NCBI GenBank assembly: GCA_905480485.1
Contig: CAJQQM010000005.1
Coordinates: forward strand, 1-54,068
Source: an uncultured Aureispira sp.
GTDB taxonomy: Bacteria > Bacteroidota > Bacteroidia > Chitinophagales > Saprospiraceae
Length of the DNA: 54,068 nucleotides
Reading direction: 5' to 3'
Part shown: in pieces, positions 27,286 through 37,146 of the stretch
Layout: each line of letters begins with the position of its first letter
Position numbering within the stretch: position 1 is the first letter of the stretch
The notes under the pieces: model-generated
Told to the model about the DNA's origin: nothing
Database searches by the model: none
The model's input: only the letters and a program-made list of their open reading frames with translations
Made by a program: the position numbers and the translations under genes

Positions 27286-27921
27286 TTACCAACATTTTTC
27301 GATGCCGGTAACATATTTAGAATTTTTGGTCGCCCTAAAAGGAAAAAACTGAGATATTCTATCCGCTTCTTTTTCTATTTCCTGTTCGTATTTTACTTCT
27401 AAAATAAAAACATGATGCTCTTTTTGTTGATGTTGACGTAATCGATTACAGGTACGTAATGAGGCATAAGCAAGGTTCCAATCGAGGGTTATTCTAAATT
27501 TTTTATCGGGGGTACCATAATATGCCCGTACATATGAATTTTGAAGGGCAGGCTGCAACAAGGCAAAGGTCCCGCTTAATGCATTTACTTCTTGCGTGAT
27601 AGGGCGAAGATTGTCAAACGAAAAAGGAGCTACCTCATAGATTGTTTTGTGGCCGACGTTGTTGCGCCGGTGTTTGATTTCAAGCCTTGGCCTATCAATA
27701 AAAAATGCATCCCATCCATACCATCGCACTCTATATTTGTCGCGATTAGCAATGCCCATTACATTTTCTTTATAGGTGGTTAGTCCAGGCGTATCAAAAT
27801 AAATATTATTTATTTGACGATCAGGATAAATTTTAGAAAGACCTGCAGGATGCATTTTTAGGGCTTGAATAATTACATCCAAGGCTACATTTTCAATTTT
27901 ATATTTACGTTCGTAGCGCAT
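27286..27921 (-). CDS. VTC-domain protein (polyphosphate polymerase-like, CYTH fold)
   Basis: A 211-residue protein with the VTC/CYTH-type tunnel-fold pattern: RYERKYKI at the N-terminus, NNIYFDTPGLTTYKEN, KYRVRWYGW, RPRLEIKHRRNN and, near the end, FILEVKYE. These strands alternate basic and acidic residues and would line the triphosphate tunnel with a metal site. VTC domains polymerise polyphosphate from ATP in yeast; the bacterial copies are annotated by similarity only. The start codon overlaps the stop of the DUF4956 gene by one base (TAATG), a strong sign of coupled translation. In other Bacteroidota this pair is often next to CotH or lamin-tail genes. Confidence 0.88.
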   Translation of the reverse strand: MRYERKYKIENVALDVIIQALKMHPAGLSKIYPDRQINNIYFDTPGLTTYKENVMGIANRDKYRVRWYGWDAFFIDRPRLEIKHRRNNVGHKTIYEVAPFSFDNLRPITQEVNALSGTFALLQPALQNSYVRAYYGTPDKKFRITLDWNLAYASLRTCNRLRQHQQKEHHVFILEVKYEQEIEKEADRISQFFPFRATKNSKYVTGIEKCW

Positions 27922-28610
27922 TATACAATCAAATCAGGCTGATCAATAATCGATATTTTGGTCGCAGAAGATAAAGAAGTTAAGGATTCCTTAGCATCTT
28001 GTATTTTTTGTATTGTACTGCCTTTACAAATAAAACTAAGGTCTAAACCGGTTTCGAAGGTGTCTAGCCGTTTGAGCTCGATGAAATTGAAGTGATTTTT
28101 GAGTGCATCGTGTACTTTCACGACATCAGATAGATCGGTTGTTACATTTACATAAAAACGATCTTCTTGTTTGAAAGATGGTTGATTGCCCATTTTTTTG
28201 GACAAATACAAAAATAAAAGAATAAAACAGACGACAATGATGGCAATAAGTGGCTGATCGGCACCCGTAGCCAAACCAACACCAATAGTTAAGAAAAGGT
28301 AGGTTAATTCTTCCGGATCTTTAATAGCCGCTCTAAATCGGACAATTGACAAGGCTCCTACTAAACCTAAAGATAGAGCTACTGAAGGCTTGACAATCAC
28401 CATAATAGACATAGTCGTTAGGGCGAGGGGCACAAAATTAGACGCAAAGCGGGCACGATTCAATACCGCATTACCATAATAGACATAAAACTTGGCCACA
28501 AACATCGCTAAAAGTGTACAAACAATGAGATTAATGACAAAACTCAAAGGATGAATAATATCACTAAGATTGATAAAGTATCCCCATAAATGGTTTAAGA
28601 AATCTTGCAT
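27921..28610 (-). CDS. DUF4956 membrane protein, partner of the VTC protein
   Basis: A 229-residue protein with four or so membrane helices in the first 150 residues, then a soluble ~80-residue ferredoxin-like C-terminal domain. The diagnostic DUF4956 segment is VKPSVALSLGLVGALSIVRF followed by RAAIKDPEEL. It ends in the one-base overlap with the VTC gene, so the two probably make one membrane complex; a role as the membrane half of a polyphosphate synthase, as in yeast VTC, is inference. Upstream lies the decayed lamin-tail gene, which probably once belonged to the same locus. Confidence 0.9.
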   Translation of the reverse strand: MQDFLNHLWGYFINLSDIIHPLSFVINLIVCTLLAMFVAKFYVYYGNAVLNRARFASNFVPLALTTMSIMVIVKPSVALSLGLVGALSIVRFRAAIKDPEELTYLFLTIGVGLATGADQPLIAIIVVCFILLFLYLSKKMGNQPSFKQEDRFYVNVTTDLSDVVKVHDALKNHFNFIELKRLDTFETGLDLSFICKGSTIQKIQDAKESLTSLSSATKISIIDQPDLIV

Positions 28611-29269
28611 ATCAGATAATGAAGTGTTTTGTTATTAGGCCGAAGCTTAAATTTTTAAAAAAATATTCTATCGATTTAAATGTTGTTCTGCTAATTTAAG
28701 CTTTCGTTTTACAATTCAAAAAAAAAGACTCATTATCGGACAATAAATCGATAAAAATGGTCTTTAATAGCCCAAAAACAACCCCTTTGTAGAAATCTTT
28801 AACGTAGATAGATTTTTTTTGTTGTGATACTGGCCTAGTGTAGGTATAGAGACCGCGCAAATCACTTCCATAAAAAACTATTTTAATAGGTAAGAAATTC
28901 GTTGTTTAACGTTCGATTGTTAAAAGATATTGAACCGAATTGAGATTCATATTAACGGTACATTATTTTTTTCTAGGCGGTATACTGCCTTGGGTAAATT
29001 TAAAATTTTGGATAGCCCCGAACTAGAAACATGCCAAGTATAATCGATGGCATCTGCAGCAATCTACTCAATAATAGTATTACTATCAACAATTTAGATT
29101 GACCCTTGTTTAAAAGAGGTCGAAAACAGCAATTGGGGTTGTTCTATCACTGAAAAAAGAAAAACAATGATGCTGTCTTTGTTTACAGCTTGAAATGTCG
29201 ACATTTAATCCTATTAAGCTTAAAAAGGGTTTCGATCGTCAAAAACACATTTATAATCGGGTTTAGCGT
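28611..29269. other. Non-coding stretch, about 660 bp, downstream part of the decayed locus
   Basis: No intact gene, tRNA or hairpin terminator seen. On the minus strand short open stretches remain, such as ADAIDYTWHVSSSGLSKIL (about 29000-29058) and a ~60-codon open frame near 28690-28885, but I cannot assign them to a family. They may be the rest of the lamin-tail pseudogene or chance. Confidence 0.4.
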
Positions 29270-29833
29270 ATTAGAAAGACCCATTATTTGTCTTGGATAC
29301 TGAATCCATTATATATCCCACAGCCCTACGCAATATAAAATTTCGTTGGTTGCTGATAGTGTAAAATTGGCGTGGAGTAGTCTGTCGAAGCTATCTTGGT
29401 CGCCCCAATCAATACGATAAGAACCTGCGTCTAATATAACAGAAAGCAATTTAAATTGAAATTATTTTGACTGATTGTATGTCCAATAAAATTGAACTGT
29501 CGGAATCATACCGCTTAGTAATGCCCGTCAAAAATTAGTATTAATCCAAGAACAACGATTGATAGATGCTGCCCCCTGAAATCCAGGATAAATATTTGGG
29601 TAGATGGCGCGGTTATTTATCTAATCCATAATACCCAAATAATCAATTGGGCTAGAAAGCGTCAAATGTAGCTTATTTTATAAATCTCATTCGCGATAGA
29701 ATAAGTTGGTGTCTGCCTGTACAGAAGCAACCATCAAATGATTTGAACTATTCAATCGATTAGAGCAATCTGGATGATTTTGAAAAGAAATTGAAAATAA
29801 ACAAATGAACAACCGCAAACTATCGATGTACAT
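29270..29833 (-). pseudogene. Relic of a lamin-tail-domain (LTD) secreted protein gene
   Basis: Several frames on the minus strand carry pieces of one recognisable domain in the right order. From 29833: a signal-peptide-like start MYIDSLRLFICLFSISFQ, then NHLMVASVQADTN (compare the LTD start INEFMASN.AD). At 29636-29586, in another frame, GYYGLDK-stop-PRHLPKYLS resembles GYYLSDN.NN.TKY. At 29452-29315, VILDAGSYRIDWGDQD and then LLHANFTLSATNE match the LTD core (I.AGGYL..WAD.., LHTNFKLSA.GE) very well. At ~29305, DSVSKTNNGSF resembles the closing DSV.F..Q..D.SFGR. Stops and frameshifts separate the pieces, so the gene is dead. LTD proteins are surface or secreted and often flank CotH, VTC and DUF4956 genes. 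Its start overlaps the end of the mscS-like gene. Confidence 0.65.
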
Positions 29834-30644
29834 GAACATCCATCTGAGGAAAAGGTATCGAAATTCCTTCAAGGTCGAAGGCTTTTTTGACATATTCCTG
29901 CATAAAATAAAAAGCATCCCAGTAGTCGGCACCATTTGCCCAAACCCATACGGCCAAATCTACCGAACTATCGTTTAGTTTTTCGACTAGAATTTGGTGT
30001 TCTTTTTCGTTGTTATGCACTAAAAATGGACAACCCTTAATAACCGTCCAAATAACTTCTTTTGCCTTGTCGATATCGTCTTGATATCCAATTCCAAAGC
30101 TTAAATCGACCCGAATGACCCCTGCACCCGTAATATTTTCAATAATTTCGGAGGTAAGAGTTGAATTTGGAATAACAATTAATCGTTGATGAATCGTAAT
30201 CAATACCGTATTAAATATTTGAATTTCCTTTACTTTTCCGATGTAATCCCCGATGCTAATCATATCTCCCGTTCTAAAGGGTTTGAAAAAGAGGATGAGA
30301 ATACCGCTTGCAAAATTACTGAGAGACCCTTGCAGGGCTAATCCAACTGCAAAGCCGGCAGCTGCCAACATCGCAACAAATGATGTAGTTTCGATGCCCA
30401 AAATATCAATCGCACTAATCGATACGATTAGCTTTAGCAAAAGGCCCAATAAGGTAATGATAAAAGGCCTTAAATCCTCATCGAATTTGTTGGCCCGCAT
30501 CATCTTTTCTAAGATTGCCATCGACTTATCAATTAGCTTAAACCCTAAATAAAACACCAACAAACCCAACAGTAACTTAGGGGCATATTCCATCGACATA
30601 GACAGCACCTTGTTGATTAATTCATCTGTATTAATGTTGAACAT
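29820..30644 (-). CDS. MscS-family small mechanosensitive channel
   Basis: A 274-residue inner-membrane channel with three helices. The pore helix TM3 reads AMLAAAGFAVGLALQGSLSNFASGILIL, with the Ala/Gly packing and the conserved QGSLSN turn of MscS, followed by the beta-domain segment FRTGDMISIGDYIGKVKEI and the RLIVIPNS loop. Length is close to E. coli MscS (286). It releases solutes on hypo-osmotic shock. It is 14 bp after the Wzz-like gene and so appears to be the last gene of the polysaccharide unit, an unusual place for such a channel. Confidence 0.94.
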   Translation of the reverse strand: MFNINTDELINKVLSMSMEYAPKLLLGLLVFYLGFKLIDKSMAILEKMMRANKFDEDLRPFIITLLGLLLKLIVSISAIDILGIETTSFVAMLAAAGFAVGLALQGSLSNFASGILILFFKPFRTGDMISIGDYIGKVKEIQIFNTVLITIHQRLIVIPNSTLTSEIIENITGAGVIRVDLSFGIGYQDDIDKAKEVIWTVIKGCPFLVHNNEKEHQILVEKLNDSSVDLAVWVWANGADYWDAFYFMQEYVKKAFDLEGISIPFPQMDVHVHR

Positions 30645-30658
30645 ATCTATTTTGATAT

Positions 30659-31768
30659 TTAGGTTAAACTATCCGATGTGGTTGCTTCTTCTGTTGCTAT
30701 TTTATTGAAATCATTAGCGAAAGCATCCTTTATAAATTTACGCACTAAAACTAAAACAAATATTAATCCGCCTCCTAAAAAGGCCCCAAGTAACATATGT
30801 ACAAATGGATTAGGAATGTAAACATCTAAGGGAAAAAGCGGAGGATCAATAATCATAAAAACAGTAGTCTGTTTCTGACTTTCAAAAGCCTCTTCTGCAG
30901 CATCACGTGTTTTTTGAGCGTTAAAGTAGGATTCTGTTGCTTTTTTAAGCTCAGTTGATAGTTTTTGAGTCTTGATAAGAATATTATTTCGACCTATGGC
31001 TTCGGCACTATTTGAGTTTTTGTAGCGAATATAATTTTCTTCTGCTGTGCTAAGTTGAATGGATAATTCTTGGGTGCGTTTATCAGCCATTTCAAAAAAG
31101 CGTTTCTTTTTTTCGATAGTTGTATTATTGTAGTAAGACTCTATCTCACTGTATAAACGCAAAGACAAAATATAGGCAAACTCTTCGGATTTAGATTTGG
31201 CTTTAAGGTGTATAATAGTCCCTACCGGGTCTATGATGAGATTGTCTCTTACCAAGATTCTGTGTACATACTTGAGCAAGTAATTCCCCCTTCGATCGTA
31301 AGGGTTTATAGAATCTGTTTTGAAGTAGTAATTGGTATTGTTATCATTTTTGTAGTAAAAATTACGCAGGTAATGATTGATTATAAAATCGGTTTTACGT
31401 ACATCACCGACACCAAAATCTATTTCTCTAAATAAAAAATTAATAAAAATCTTACGGGTAAAGATGATTTCTTTGAGCTTGTTAATCGTTAGGCTAACTG
31501 AACCACTTCCTCCTCCTCCAAACAAAGTAGAAATAGAATTTTGTTCTTCTTTAATCAAATCGTTAAATTTAAACGAAAAATCAGCAGTATATATTGTAGG
31601 ATCCTTGAGTTTACGATTACGCATGTAGTAACCCAACAAAAGCGCACATATTAAGATCAACCAAGAGTATTTTAAGACTTCGAATCCATAGGCTTTTAGA
31701 ATCGATAAGAAAAGTTCAAGCTGTTCTTTTATCGATTTTTCTGTTGTATTCACATCTGAACCATCCAT
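30659..31768 (-). CDS. Wzz-like polysaccharide chain-length determinant
   Basis: A 369-residue protein with TM1 near residues 32-47 (YSWLILICALLLGYYM) and a second helix near 325-345 (HMLLGAFLGGGLIFVLVLV), preceded by the proline-rich PPLFPLDVYIPNPF. Between them lies a large periplasmic helical and coiled-coil part. This is the Wzz/PCP layout. There is no C-terminal BY-kinase domain or Walker motif, so it is a PCP protein without kinase. It sits 9 bp downstream of the SLBB exporter gene and probably works with it to set chain length and open the export channel. Confidence 0.85.
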   Translation of the reverse strand: MDGSDVNTTEKSIKEQLELFLSILKAYGFEVLKYSWLILICALLLGYYMRNRKLKDPTIYTADFSFKFNDLIKEEQNSISTLFGGGGSGSVSLTINKLKEIIFTRKIFINFLFREIDFGVGDVRKTDFIINHYLRNFYYKNDNNTNYYFKTDSINPYDRRGNYLLKYVHRILVRDNLIIDPVGTIIHLKAKSKSEEFAYILSLRLYSEIESYYNNTTIEKKKRFFEMADKRTQELSIQLSTAEENYIRYKNSNSAEAIGRNNILIKTQKLSTELKKATESYFNAQKTRDAAEEAFESQKQTTVFMIIDPPLFPLDVYIPNPFVHMLLGAFLGGGLIFVLVLVRKFIKDAFANDFNKIATEEATTSDSLT

Positions 31769-31777
31769 AGTTAATAA

Positions 31778-34204
31778 CTATCTTAGAGCATTTACTAAAG
31801 CGTATACGGTAAAGCCAGAAACAATAAGCGCAAAAGTATCGGTCACTACTTTGTACCAATCGATTGGTTTACGATCTTTTCGGACTTTTTTGATTTTTGA
31901 GTCTACGTAAACCATAGCGCCCTTTTCTACTTTAGGATACACTTTAAAAAATAAAATAGACCGTGTTTTTTTGACTAAACCATTGGCATAACGAACATAT
32001 ATCAGTCGTTTTCGTCCCCCTAATTTCCAATCGATACCTGCCCCGTATTCACGAACATAAAAAGCAGCCCGTTTATTGGGATGAAAGGGGATATTTATTT
32101 TTCTGGGATTTTTAGTTTCTGCAATAAAACGGTCGAGCAGAATTTCCTTTTTTTCTATTTCAGTTTTCACCTTTTCTAGTTCCAAATCTAGCTTTTTCTG
32201 ATCAATTTCTGCATTTTCTTTAACCATAGGATGGTTAATTCTACCCGCAATAGATACCAAATCACGTATTTTAGGGATGACTATCCTATCTTCCTTTTTA
32301 AGAATATAATTAAACTTTGAATTTACGCCTTCAGCTTGCAGCGATTCTAAATCCAATAACACTAAACCTTCCTCTTTACGGATTAATTTCGCTCCTTTCA
32401 AAAAAGCAAGATTTGTCCACCCCCCTGCGCGTTTGATTACATCATAAACACGTTCATTTTCTTTGGCGATTGCATAGATGCCAGGCCAATTAATTTCTCC
32501 TTCAATCCAGATATTTTCTATCGTTTCAAACTCTTTAGACTTACGGACAAAAACCTGATCGTAAGGTTTTAGTTTGAATTCGTTTCCAGACACAACTTTT
32601 AAATTTTGTGGGTCCCCTTCAATATCTAATCGTTTAATTTTAACAAAGGTTTTATTGCCCGTGTCATCTATTTTTAGTCGCGAAACTTCGATGTAACTGT
32701 TAGATGCTTCGCGTCGTATACCATTAGACATATACAACAAATCATTGAGCGAAAGACTGTCACTGTACTCGTATTTACCGGGTTTGCGCACCGCTCCAAA
32801 TATTTTAACCTGATATTTATCTATAAAATCAGACTTGTACTTTACTTCAATTTCATCAAATGGATTTAAGGCGATATTTTCGACAGAACCAGGGTTATCT
32901 AAAACATTGTGTACATTAATCGCAATATAATTAATCGACAAATCCTCTCTAAGTCTTTTGATATAAATTCTTTCCATTACTGCAGAACGAATTACACCTG
33001 CTTTCATGAGCACATCGTAAATAGTTGATGCTTGTTGTAACTGATAGGTTCCAGGTAATTTGACAGCACCTACAACCGTTATGTAATTGGAAAAGGCTTG
33101 CTTAATTGGATTGATAGTGATACGGTCACCATTTAATAAGGGGAAGTTTTTCTTTTGTCGCATCAATTCGGACAAATTAACATCAATTAATTTTTCCTCA
33201 TCATTTTCATAACGTAATATTTGAATATTTCGGCGGTAGGCATCTGATTTTAATCCACCGGCATAGTCAATCAATTGAATCAAATTTTCTCCATCAATCA
33301 GTTCATAAAAAAAAGGTCGCTCTATAGAACCTTCTATTTGTACCACTCTCTCGGCTAAAGGAACGTAGATATAATCATTATTAAATAGAAAAAAATCATC
33401 CGCCGTATTGGGATTATTCAAAAACTTATATACATCTAGGGTTCTTGTTTCATACTCTGAAGAAACCACTTTGATTTTACGTACCGAACCAATTTGAGAG
33501 GGCCCTCCTGCAGCCACCAAACCATTGAATGCTGTATTGACTGCGGGAAAAGTATAAGAACCAGGATTAAATACTTCTCCGGTTATATTTACAGTCAGCG
33601 AGCGAGAATAGTTGAGCTCGATCGATAATTGCGAATTCGATAGATTCATATGATTCTTCAATCGTTCCTCTATGGCTTTTTTGGCATCTGAATATTTCAT
33701 CTCCCGAATATACAATCGTGGAATATGAACGCCTTTCGTTGGATTGGTTAGGCTAATAAAGCCTTCTTCGTCTATCGCTACGGAGGCACTGTAATCGGTG
33801 GCCCCCCAGACGGTTATTGCGAGCTCATCTCCAATACCCAAGAGGTAACTATCAATAGCTTTAATATCTCTAGATCGCGTAAACAAAGAAATAGATTGAT
33901 CTCTGAAATATTGCTGACCCCATATTCTTGCATCCGGCAGTTCTGATTGCCGTGCATCGAATTTTATTTTGCGCTCCTCATCCTCTTTATCTTCATCATT
34001 CTCGAGTAGATTGCTGTTAGGATCCGTCGTATCATCAGTATTATCCTCAGAAGTGTTTACTTTGTCAGCTACCTCTTTGAGCTTTTCAGCAACGACAGGG
34101 TCAATTTCAGGGGCTACTTCGGGCACAACAGGATCCTGCCCCAAAAGGATTGAGGACTGAAGCATAGACAAAAGTAGACATCCAAAAAAAATAAATGATT
34201 TCAT
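31778..34204 (-). CDS. Wza-like polysaccharide export protein with SLBB domains
   Basis: The start is taken at the ATG at 34204 (MKSFIFFGCLLLSMLQSSILLGQ, a clear signal peptide); a longer frame would run toward rfbB. Of the 808 residues, the region after an acidic linker (~35-80) begins the poly-export domain with SYLLGIGDELAITVWG, followed by at least four SLBB-type units marked by NITGEVFNPGSYTFP, VVGAVKLPGTYQL, IFGAVRKPGKYEY and IEGEINWPGIYAI, and a basic C-terminal part with a last helix near 785-805. Proteins of this kind form the outer-membrane export channel for capsule or exopolysaccharide. It is larger than Wza because of extra SLBB repeats, common in Bacteroidota. Confidence 0.92.
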   Translation of the reverse strand: MKSFIFFGCLLLSMLQSSILLGQDPVVPEVAPEIDPVVAEKLKEVADKVNTSEDNTDDTTDPNSNLLENDEDKEDEERKIKFDARQSELPDARIWGQQYFRDQSISLFTRSRDIKAIDSYLLGIGDELAITVWGATDYSASVAIDEEGFISLTNPTKGVHIPRLYIREMKYSDAKKAIEERLKNHMNLSNSQLSIELNYSRSLTVNITGEVFNPGSYTFPAVNTAFNGLVAAGGPSQIGSVRKIKVVSSEYETRTLDVYKFLNNPNTADDFFLFNNDYIYVPLAERVVQIEGSIERPFFYELIDGENLIQLIDYAGGLKSDAYRRNIQILRYENDEEKLIDVNLSELMRQKKNFPLLNGDRITINPIKQAFSNYITVVGAVKLPGTYQLQQASTIYDVLMKAGVIRSAVMERIYIKRLREDLSINYIAINVHNVLDNPGSVENIALNPFDEIEVKYKSDFIDKYQVKIFGAVRKPGKYEYSDSLSLNDLLYMSNGIRREASNSYIEVSRLKIDDTGNKTFVKIKRLDIEGDPQNLKVVSGNEFKLKPYDQVFVRKSKEFETIENIWIEGEINWPGIYAIAKENERVYDVIKRAGGWTNLAFLKGAKLIRKEEGLVLLDLESLQAEGVNSKFNYILKKEDRIVIPKIRDLVSIAGRINHPMVKENAEIDQKKLDLELEKVKTEIEKKEILLDRFIAETKNPRKINIPFHPNKRAAFYVREYGAGIDWKLGGRKRLIYVRYANGLVKKTRSILFFKVYPKVEKGAMVYVDSKIKKVRKDRKPIDWYKVVTDTFALIVSGFTVYALVNALR

Positions 34205-34259
34205 ATGTTCAAAATAAACTAAAAAATAAGACTTCTCCAAGGAGAAGTCCATATATGTA

Positions 34260-35312
34260 TTAATCGTTGTATTGATCTTGATAATATTTTTGATAATTAC
34301 CCGATGTAACATTCTTTAACCATTCGTGGTTGGCCAAATACCATTGGACCGTATTTTTTAGCCCTTCCTGAAAGGTCACCGAAGGTTTCCAGCCCAAAAC
34401 GGCCTCAATTTTAGCCGCATCAATGGCATAACGACGGTCGTGGCCTTGCCTATCGGTCACAAAAGTAATGAGTTGACGAGAAGTACCCTCTGTCTTACCT
34501 AATTCTATATCCATCAAATCGCATAGTAAATGTACTAAATCAATATTTTTCCATTCATTATGTCCGCCAATATTATAGGTTTGTCCTAAAACACCGTTGA
34601 AATAGATAGTATCAATAGCTCGGGCATGATCGTTAACCCACAACCAATCTCTTGTGTATTTACCATCGCCATAAATCGGAAGCGGTTTACCTTCTTTGAT
34701 ATTGTTGATACACAATGGAATTAGTTTTTCAGGAAATTGGTGTGACCCATAATTATTGGAGCAATTAGAAATAACAACCGGCAACTGATAGGTATGAAAA
34801 TAAGCCCTTACTAAATGGTCTGAGCTTGCCTTAGATGCGGAATAAGGAGACCGTGGATCGTAAGCTGTTTCTTCGGTAAACAAACCTGTAGCTCCGAGTG
34901 TACCGTAAACCTCATCGGTAGAAACGTGGTAAAATCGTTTGTTGCTAAAGTCATCGCCCCAAGATTTTTTGGCAGCATTCAGCAAATTGACCGTACCAAT
35001 AATATTGGTTTCAACAAACTCTAGAGGATTGCTGATCGAACGATCTACATGAGACTCAGCGGCTAAGTGAATGACTCCATCAAATTGATATTGCTCAAAA
35101 AGGTTTTCGACGAAGCTACGATCAACAATATCTCCTTTTACAAAGGTATAATTAGCACAGTTATCGATATCCTTTAAATTTTCTAAATTCCCTGCATAGG
35201 TCAATTTGTCAAGATTAATGATGTGAATATCTTGGTATTTTTCAACAAATAACCGAACGACATGAGAGCCGATAAAACCCGCACCGCCTGTGATTAATAC
35301 TGTTTGTTTCAT
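34260..35312 (-). CDS. rfbB: dTDP-glucose 4,6-dehydratase
   Basis: A 350-residue extended SDR enzyme that turns dTDP-glucose into dTDP-4-keto-6-deoxyglucose, the branch point for rhamnose and other deoxysugars. The NAD-binding GGAGFIGSH, the [12 protein letters not shown] segment, STDEVYG and the [11 protein letters not shown] motif (Tyr-x3-Lys) are intact, with [15 protein letters not shown] for nucleotide binding. The other rfb genes (A, C, D) are not in the window. It lies between the UDP-glucuronate decarboxylase and the export gene, all leftward with short gaps, so it belongs to the same polysaccharide unit. Confidence 0.95.
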   Translation of the reverse strand: MKQTVLITGGAGFIGSHVVRLFVEKYQDIHIINLDKLTYAGNLENLKDIDNCANYTFVKGDIVDRSFVENLFEQYQFDGVIHLAAESHVDRSISNPLEFVETNIIGTVNLLNAAKKSWGDDFSNKRFYHVSTDEVYGTLGATGLFTEETAYDPRSPYSASKASSDHLVRAYFHTYQLPVVISNCSNNYGSHQFPEKLIPLCINNIKEGKPLPIYGDGKYTRDWLWVNDHARAIDTIYFNGVLGQTYNIGGHNEWKNIDLVHLLCDLMDIELGKTEGTSRQLITFVTDRQGHDRRYAIDAAKIEAVLGWKPSVTFQEGLKNTVQWYLANHEWLKNVTSGNYQKYYQDQYND

Positions 35313-35369
35313 TGGATAATAGGTATATTTGGAAAGATACTTTAGTCAAATATCTTTGTGATGAACAAA

Positions 35370-36311
35370 TTAGTTGTTTAAAGGTACTACTTTTTTGAAA
35401 TATTCATAGGTACGTCTTATGCCCTCAGCCCTATCGATACTTGGAGACCAGCCCAAAATGTCTTTGGCTTTATCAATATTAGGGCGCCTGCGTTTAGGGT
35501 CATTCTCGGGTAGAGGGTGGTAAGATATACTGCCATTACCAACCAAATCAAGGACTTCCTGCGCAAAATCGCCTATGGTAATTTCGTCGGGATTTCCGAT
35601 ATTAACGGGCATGTGACAATCGCTTAAAAGTAAGCGATAGATCCCTTCTACCAAATCGTCTACGTAGCAAAAAGAACGGGTTTGAGACCCATCGCCAAAA
35701 ATGGTGAGCTCTTTGCCTTGAATTGCCTGAGAAAAAAAAGCGGGCAATACCCGACCATCATCCACACGCATTCTTGGTCCATAGGTATTAAAAATACGGA
35801 CAATTCGGGTTTCTAACCCATGATAAGTATGGTAAGCCATTGTTATCGCTTCCTGAAAGCGTTTAGCTTCATCATAAACACCACGAGGCCCTATCGGATT
35901 AACATTACCCCAATAGTCTTCTTTTTGTGGATGTACCAAAGGATCCCCATAAACTTCAGAAGTTGAAGCCACCAAAATTCTAGCTTGTTTGGATTTGGCC
36001 AATCCAAGCAAATTATGTGTGCCCAAAGACCCCACTTTGAGGGTCTGAATGGGAATTCTTAAATAATCAATCGGACTTGCAGGGGAGGCAAAATGTAAAA
36101 TATAATCCAAATGACCGGGCACATGAACAAACTTAGACACGTCGTGGTGATAAAATTCGAATTGTTCCAATTCAAAGAGGTGTTCGATATTATCCATATT
36201 ACCGGTAATCAAATTATCCATACCGACGACTCGGTAGCCTTCGGCAATAAATCGGTCGCACAGATGTGAGCCCAAAAAGCCGGCAGCTCCTGTTATTAAT
36301 ACTCTTTTCAT
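35370..36311 (-). CDS. UDP-glucuronate decarboxylase (UDP-xylose synthase)
   Basis: A 313-residue SDR enzyme that decarboxylates UDP-glucuronate to UDP-xylose. [12 protein letters not shown] binds NAD. The UXS hallmarks [12 protein letters not shown] and [21 protein letters not shown] (Tyr-x3-Lys of the active site) are present, as are [17 protein letters not shown] and [16 protein letters not shown]. Its substrate is made by the neighbouring Ugd, from which it is separated by 25 bp, so the two steps are linked in one operon. The sequence fits UXS better than an epimerase such as GalE or WbpP. Confidence 0.93.
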   Translation of the reverse strand: MKRVLITGAAGFLGSHLCDRFIAEGYRVVGMDNLITGNMDNIEHLFELEQFEFYHHDVSKFVHVPGHLDYILHFASPASPIDYLRIPIQTLKVGSLGTHNLLGLAKSKQARILVASTSEVYGDPLVHPQKEDYWGNVNPIGPRGVYDEAKRFQEAITMAYHTYHGLETRIVRIFNTYGPRMRVDDGRVLPAFFSQAIQGKELTIFGDGSQTRSFCYVDDLVEGIYRLLLSDCHMPVNIGNPDEITIGDFAQEVLDLVGNGSISYHPLPENDPKRRRPNIDKAKDILGWSPSIDRAEGIRRTYEYFKKVVPLNN

Positions 36312-36336
36312 ACTCCTTTTATTAGTTAGGTTTAGA

Positions 36337-37146
36337 TTAGATAGATACTTTATTGTTGGCTAGCGCTACATTAACCGGTAGGCGACCAATACTTAGATAG
36401 GCCAAACCAGCATCTTTAACAATATCTAAATCATAGAGATTACGGCCATCAAAAATGACATTATCATTTAATTGATTTTTCAATTCTCCAAAATCAGGGT
36501 TTCTGAACTCATTCCATTCCGTCATAATTGCCAAACAATCCGCTCCGTTCGTCGCTTCATATTTGGAATCTGTAAACGTAATTTTGTCCCCTATTACAGC
36601 CCTTACATTGTCCATTGCTTCCGGATCGAAAGCACGCACTTCTGCGCCAGCATCCAGCAATTGCTGAATAGTTTCAAGGGCCGGTGCCTCGCGAATATCA
36701 TCGGTATTAGGCTTAAATGCTAAACCCCACAAGGCGACTACTTTTCCTTTTAGATTGCCTTGGTAAAAATCAGACATTTTTTGAGCCATACGAAGTTTTT
36801 GTTTCCTATTGACATCCATCACTGATCTAAGAATCTGAAAATCATAGCCATTACTATCGGATGTTTTGGCCAAGGCTTTGACATCTTTTGGAAAACAACT
36901 CCCCCCGTATCCAATACCGGCAAAAAGGAATCGTTTACCAATTCGACCATCAGACCCCATGCCCTTGCGAACATGATCTACATTAGCACCTACTAGTTCA
37001 CAGAGGTTGGCTATTTCATTCATAAAAGAAATACGGGTGGCTAAGTATGAGTTGGCCGCGTATTTTGTTACTTCTGCCGAACGTTCGTCCATAAAGTAAA
37101 TGGGATTACCTTGTAAGACAAAAGGACGGTACAACTGTTCCATCAC
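36337..37146 (-). CDS. ugd: UDP-glucose 6-dehydrogenase, C-terminal part (split gene)
   Basis: This frame holds the central and C-terminal domains of UDP-glucose dehydrogenase: [19 protein letters not shown], the catalytic cysteine in [28 protein letters not shown] and [10 protein letters not shown] for the UDP-binding domain, and FDGRNLYDL near the end. It starts at GTG 37146 or ATG 37143, overlapping the stop of the upstream frame (TGATG). Adding one A to the AAAA run at 37147-37150 would fuse both parts into a standard full-length enzyme of about 447 residues. The two together would oxidise UDP-glucose to UDP-glucuronate. Whether the split is real, an assembly error, or bridged by frameshifting or reinitiation cannot be told here. 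Confidence 0.88.
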   Translation of the reverse strand: MMEQLYRPFVLQGNPIYFMDERSAEVTKYAANSYLATRISFMNEIANLCELVGANVDHVRKGMGSDGRIGKRFLFAGIGYGGSCFPKDVKALAKTSDSNGYDFQILRSVMDVNRKQKLRMAQKMSDFYQGNLKGKVVALWGLAFKPNTDDIREAPALETIQQLLDAGAEVRAFDPEAMDNVRAVIGDKITFTDSKYEATNGADCLAIMTEWNEFRNPDFGELKNQLNDNVIFDGRNLYDLDIVKDAGLAYLSIGRLPVNVALANNKVSI

